Below, piece by piece: positions 60,301-64,000 of a stretch of DNA of 64,000 bases (position 1 is the stretch's first letter; each line of letters opens with the position of its first letter). The stretch is from positions 8,470,420 through 8,534,419 of the forward strand of contig CM046340.1 of assembly GCA_025403435.1 (NCBI GenBank), given 5' to 3'. The notes beneath the pieces were generated by a model. It did no database searches. It worked only from the letters and a program-made list of their open reading frames with translations, and was not told where the DNA came from. Made by a program: the position numbers and the translations under genes. Source of the stretch: Artocarpus heterophyllus. Taxonomy: Eukaryota; Streptophyta; Magnoliopsida; Rosales; Moraceae.

Positions 60301-60513
60301 GTAATTAAACTCATAAAATCTGTATTCGGCAATATCCAACATTGCATCACATTTGCCATATAATTTACATTCAATGCCGTTTATTCCTACTTTATCGTAA
60401 TTTTTACAAAAATTACAATTTTTACAAAAATCTACATTTTTAAAAGTAAATTCATTAATTAAATCTAATTAAATATTAGGTTTTATTAATGAATATTTTT
60501 CCCGGTCATTACA
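57357..60513. mobile_element. Solo LTR of a Ty3/gypsy-type element, 3157 bp
   Basis: It begins TATCACAACCCGC (normally TGTCACAACCC; the second base has mutated) and ends CCCGGTCATTACA. It is flanked by an exact 5-bp target duplication, CTGGC at 57352-57356 and 60514-60518. Deleting the insert restores an uninterrupted minisatellite unit (TTCGCTCTGGCACCC). The left end forms a hairpin, TATCACAACCC / GGGCTGTGATA. No gag or pol is present, and no second LTR start was found, so this is a solo LTR of unusually large size. The sequence style resembles plant chromovirus LTRs (inference). Confidence 0.82.
58040..58260. repeat. 74-bp tandem repeat inside the solo LTR
   Basis: About three units carry ATACACACTGGTA(C/T)ACATTA, ACACAGGTATA, CATAGCATAATRTACTCACA and GGTACTTAACATAAAATA, repeating near 58045, 58119 and 58194. 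They decay into an (AT)n run at 58244-58268. ORFs here are repeat-derived. Confidence 0.75.
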
Positions 60514-61035
60514 CTGGCACCCAATGCCAATGATTGGAGGCGGTTGAAATTTCTAGGTTTCAAAGAAAATACAAGGGAACACGATATGTTCCCACTCCAA
60601 TGCCTACCAAATTCCTCTTTGGCATCCCGCGTTGGCGATCGGAGGCTGTCGCTATTCCTTTCTTTCAAAGAAAATATGAGAAAATCTGGTGGGTTCTTGT
60701 TTCGGCACATCCCACTAGCAAGTGGAGGCGGTTAATATTCCTTTATTTCAAAGAGAATTTGGGGGAACCTAATAGGCTTTTGCTCCAGCAACTACCAAGT
60801 TTACCTCCAGCACCCCAGGCCAACGACTGAGGTGGTTAGGTTTTCTATGTTTCAAAAAAAATATGAGGAAACTTAGTAGGTTTTCACTTTGGCACCTACT
60901 CAGTTTTGCTTCACACCTTGCATTGGCGATCGAGGGTTGTTGATGGTTCTTTTTTTCAAAAAAGAAAAAATGAGGGAACCTAGGTTCCCGCTCTGGAACC
61001 TATTAGGTTTTGCTCCGGCATCCCTCACCAACGAC
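60514..61035. repeat. Tandem array of about 104-bp units (right arm)
   Basis: The landmark TTTCAAAGAAAAT recurs at about 60558, 60663, 60746, 60850 and 60954. Each is followed by (G)GGAACCTA(G/A)TAGGTT-like sequence and GGCACC/GGCATCCC, and preceded by GGCGATCGGAGG. Five copies, one shortened to 83 bp. ORFs in this interval are repeat-derived. Confidence 0.8.
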
Positions 61036-62173
61036 CTAAGTAATCTACCACATGAGTTAGTGAAAAAGAAGGACAATTTAGACTTTTGATAAATCAAATA
61101 TTTTAATTAAAGGTAGAATAGTAACTTAGATTTTTAATAAATTGTATTTTTTTTAATTAAAAGGGCAGTTTTAAATAGAGTATTTTTTATTTTTTTATTT
61201 TTTTATATTTAAGATAGTCTTGAAAAGATGCTTTTTTAGAGGATATTCTTATGCTTTTCCAATAAATAAATTATGGGTGGAAAAAACTGATATTGTAGAC
61301 ATATCTGAACTATATGGCATCTTTTCTTTTTGTTTTTTTGAAGGGCTAAATGGCACCTATTAACAACCTATCGGCTTTTAGTGCTTGCTTTTCAACTACC
61401 GGCTTATGCTGTCAATTCATGAAGAAATTTCACTAACGTTTCCTAAATTTAGAAGGGCATCTAATTGCAATTAGTGCAGAAAATTCACCTGATTTCCATT
61501 ATTATAAGGGTAAAAGAAATTTGTTTGTGTTCTCTCCCAGTTACACAAAAAAAAAAAATAAAGTTTCTAGCTATGAGCTATCCCCGGAAAAAAATAAAAA
61601 GAAAAGAAAAGAAAAGAAAAAAAATCCTTGCATGTTGTATTAATTTATTTATAAGGACTTGAGTAGGTCAAGCGTTGTTCTTTCTTCTTGTTCAGGGGGT
61701 CAGGTTATACTCTGGATCAGGTTATTTTCCTCTCTTTTTTTGAGGGGAGGCTGTAAAGTTTTCCACCAAACGACACTGAAAATTCCACAATCTAATCTAA
61801 GCAATCTTTCAAATATACTATTATTATTATTAGGAGTAGTAATAGTCGTCATAATGCAATTTTATGCAGGGAAATCTAGTTACAAAAACGTGAAACCCGT
61901 ATGAAATAAGCTTTTCTTAAAGCATTATTTATCCCCTCCACCTTTTCTTCAAGATATAACAAGCTTATTTCTGCATCAAGCAATAGTGAATTAATGTATT
62001 TTTGGGGAAGGAAGAAAACGTTAAAAAATATATATATAAGTTTTCTGTTTCTTTTTGTTTTATATTACACCCCTTTATGAAGAAGTTATTGTCACCCCTA
62101 TAGACTTGAACAATTCCAACATACTTCCTTTCCATTTCTTTCCTTTCCTTTCATTTCCGATCAGGCACAACAC
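61036..62173. other. Gene-free spacer and upstream flank of the membrane-protein relic
   Basis: AT-rich with A-tracts near 61549 and 61590-61625. No supported gene. Confidence 0.4.
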
Positions 62174-63827
62174 ATGACGACTTCACCAACAAAACTAATA
62201 AGCCTCCGCAGTGTACTCTCCCAGTCAAGGCGGCTCATCATATCCCAACCCCACCACTTCTTCTCCCTGGCTTCCTCTTCCTTTTCCTCTTCCTCTTCCC
62301 TCCCTTCCTCACCGCTGCCATCTTCCATTCTCTATTGTACGACTCCATTTCCTCAACCTCTCTCAATCCAATATTTACTACTTTTGGCTCTCCTGATCAT
62401 GATCATCATCATAATCACCAATCCACCATCACTCCTCAGACCACCCTTTCGCTTGCTCTCGCTTGCCTTCTCTTCAACTCAACTCTCTATCTCTACGCGG
62501 TGGGATCAATCACCTACACCACCTTCTACGGCATCTACGGCGAAGCCATTGTTGGAGTATGGTGACTAAGTTCAGTTTGACCCGACCCGAAAAGTTCATG
62601 GTGTGACAATTACGGTAAAAGAATAAATATGAAAATTTTCATGAAATCTGTGGTGGTAGTGGAGGGATCGAGCCAATACGTTTACGTTTTGGGCCGTTTA
62701 GTTTATGTTTTGAGCCTATTAAGTTATATCACATATTAAGGTTTTGTTTATGCCTATTTATATATATATATATATATGATGTATTGCGTTAGGAGTTGTT
62801 ATTATCAACTTTTAGCCGCCTTAATCACCACCATCTTGTAATCTTTTTCGAGTTTAGTTATTTTCTTCTTCTCTGTTTGTGGTTTTTTCCTATCTTGAAT
62901 TTCTACGTATGTTCTTATTCTTTGTCTTTATTGCATTATTTTTCGTAACAGCCATCAAGCCCAACTCTGCTCTCAACTCGGGAGATTTTTAAAAATGACT
63001 TTTTGGAAAAAATTTTTTTGGTGAATGACCTTTTTTTTGGGACAGTTTTTGGCACAAAAAAAAAGGCTTTTTAGACATCAAAACGGTTTCAGTTTTTTTT
63101 CATCCTGTTGAGGTTATTTATCCTGCTATAGTCATTTTCTTTATTTTTTTGAAAAAAACTAAGACAGTTTACCTGTACAGAAAAGCGGGTTTTTTTTATT
63201 CCAAAAAAGGAGAGGACTTTTACCCAATTCAATTTTTTTTGTCTCATTCGTCAAAATCTTCCTCTCAACTCCTTAGCCACTTCCTTCTTCCCGCTTCTCG
63301 CTACCAACCTTCTTTCCCACGCATTAGTTTCCTTGTTAGGAGTCGTCTTTGTGGTCGTTTTCATGACGGTGATCGGTTGTGCCTCGCTGTGTCGCCTTTT
63401 TTATTGTGTTGCACCTCCATGGTGTTTCTTTTAGCGTTGGTTGTGATACACCTGCAAGTGAATTGGGCTCTGGCTTCCGTAGTTGTGATGGCGGAATCGA
63501 GTTGGGGCTTCACGGCCTTGAAACGGAGTTGGACTTTGATCAAGGGAAGGAGATGGCTCTACTTCTGTGTCTGTGATTTTTGGGTTTTTGTATCTAGTGT
63601 TCGGTTGGTATAGTACCTGTCCCGACACGGATGAGAATAATTGGACTTGTTGGGTAATATTGATTCTTTTTGTTGTTCAAGTTGTGGAGTTTTCGGGTCT
63701 TGGAATGCTCTTCAAGCTCTATGAGATGGCTGCGAATACTGCCTTGAACGTCTATTGCAAGGCTAATATTCGTGATGGAAAGGAATTTGGTGGCGAGTAC
63801 TACGTTGAATTGGCCGTTGATTATTAG
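62174..63827 (+). pseudogene. Plant multi-pass membrane protein relic, frameshifted
   Basis: Fragments in different frames line up as one protein. N terminus: MTTSPTKLISLRSVLSQSRR. Then, after a frameshift near 62260, a hydrophobic helix (LLLPGFLFLFLFLFPPFLTA), YDSISSTSLNPIFTTFG and a helix ending NSTLYLYAVGSITYTTFYGI. Downstream, LNSLATSFFPLLATNLLSHA and VVFVVVFMTVIG. After another shift near 63425, LQVNWALASVVVMAESSWGF then ALKRSWTLIKG. After a third near 63560, VIFGFLYLVFGW then ILFVVQVVEFSGLGMLFKLY and EMAANTALNVYCKA, ending at 63827. The WALASVV/ESSWGF/LIKG order marks a large plant family of uncharacterised membrane proteins. About 690 bp of unmatched sequence (62553-63245) separates the halves, an intron or an insertion. 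Three frameshifts argue for a pseudogene. Confidence 0.6.
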
Positions 63828-64000
63828 GAAGTTCAATTCTGATCGTATTTTGTTTATGTTAATTAATGTTGTTTATTTTGTTTAAATAAATTATAAGAGT
63901 CGTAAATAATGAGATGCATCTTATAGAAACTGTGTTCCAAATGGTACAAGAGGTTATCGTTGAGATGTATTGATTGATGTTGAATGTATATGTGGATGTA
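63828..64000. other. Window end, AT-rich flank
   Basis: Probable 3' flank of the membrane-protein relic. No feature seen. Confidence 0.4.

Noticed and set aside
57236..61035. CRISPR-like array from regularly spaced repeats
   Set aside because: Repeats are diverged minisatellite monomers without unique spacers, in a plant nuclear genome.
60486..61097. Several overlapping ORFs of 63-98 codons
   Set aside because: They lie within the 104-bp tandem array, and the predicted peptides repeat with the array.
1..64000. tRNA, rRNA or other structured RNA genes
   Set aside because: I looked for tRNA B-box-like GGTTCGAATCC words and rRNA cores and saw none; a covariance-model scan would be needed to exclude weak cases.

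Overview
The window is nuclear DNA of a eudicot plant. Genes have many short exons with GT-AG introns, intergenic DNA is AT-rich, and much of the space is transposon relics (hAT, Ty3/gypsy, solo LTRs, MITEs). I cannot name the species.

Genes, left to right: (1) 12-3007 (+), a 5'-truncated U-box/ARM E3 ligase like PUB42. (2) 5246-7221 (+), a broken SAM-domain plus peroxiredoxin-like-2 gene. (3) 7997-10192 (-), a broken DYW-class PPR gene closest to At1g68930. (4) 13247-15855 (-), an intact bHLH49-type transcription factor. (5) 38290-42946 (-), an intact 13-exon CofD/UPF0052 gene like Arabidopsis MEE18. (6) 48900-51316 (+), an intact tail-anchored coiled-coil protein of the WIT1/WIT2 nuclear-envelope family. 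(7) 62174-63827 (+), a frameshifted multi-pass membrane-protein relic. A partial decayed copy of the bHLH49 gene lies at about 28.69-29.16 kb. From memory of Arabidopsis chromosome 1, PUB42, the PPR gene, bHLH49 and WIT2 are consecutive loci (At1g68940, -930, -920, -910). The window would then be a conserved block, expanded by transposons and partly decayed. The genes do not form a pathway; their common thread is ancestral linkage.

Mobile DNA fills the gaps. The clearest cases are: a 1.74-kb hAT element (24385-26126) inside a Ty3/gypsy relic (about 23398-26484); a 1.43-kb solo LTR (44481-45912) in a dispersed repeat whose other copy, at 32.2 kb, preserves the unfilled site; and a 3.16-kb solo LTR (57357-60513) with an exact 5-bp target duplication, splitting a minisatellite array. 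There are also at least four 0.4-0.6-kb elements with about 100-bp terminal inverted repeats, and about a dozen copies of one small MITE family.

I saw no rRNA, tRNA or CRISPR array. Exon boundaries were placed by eye from reading-frame continuity, splice dinucleotides and family knowledge. Names and locus numbers come from memory, not from a search.
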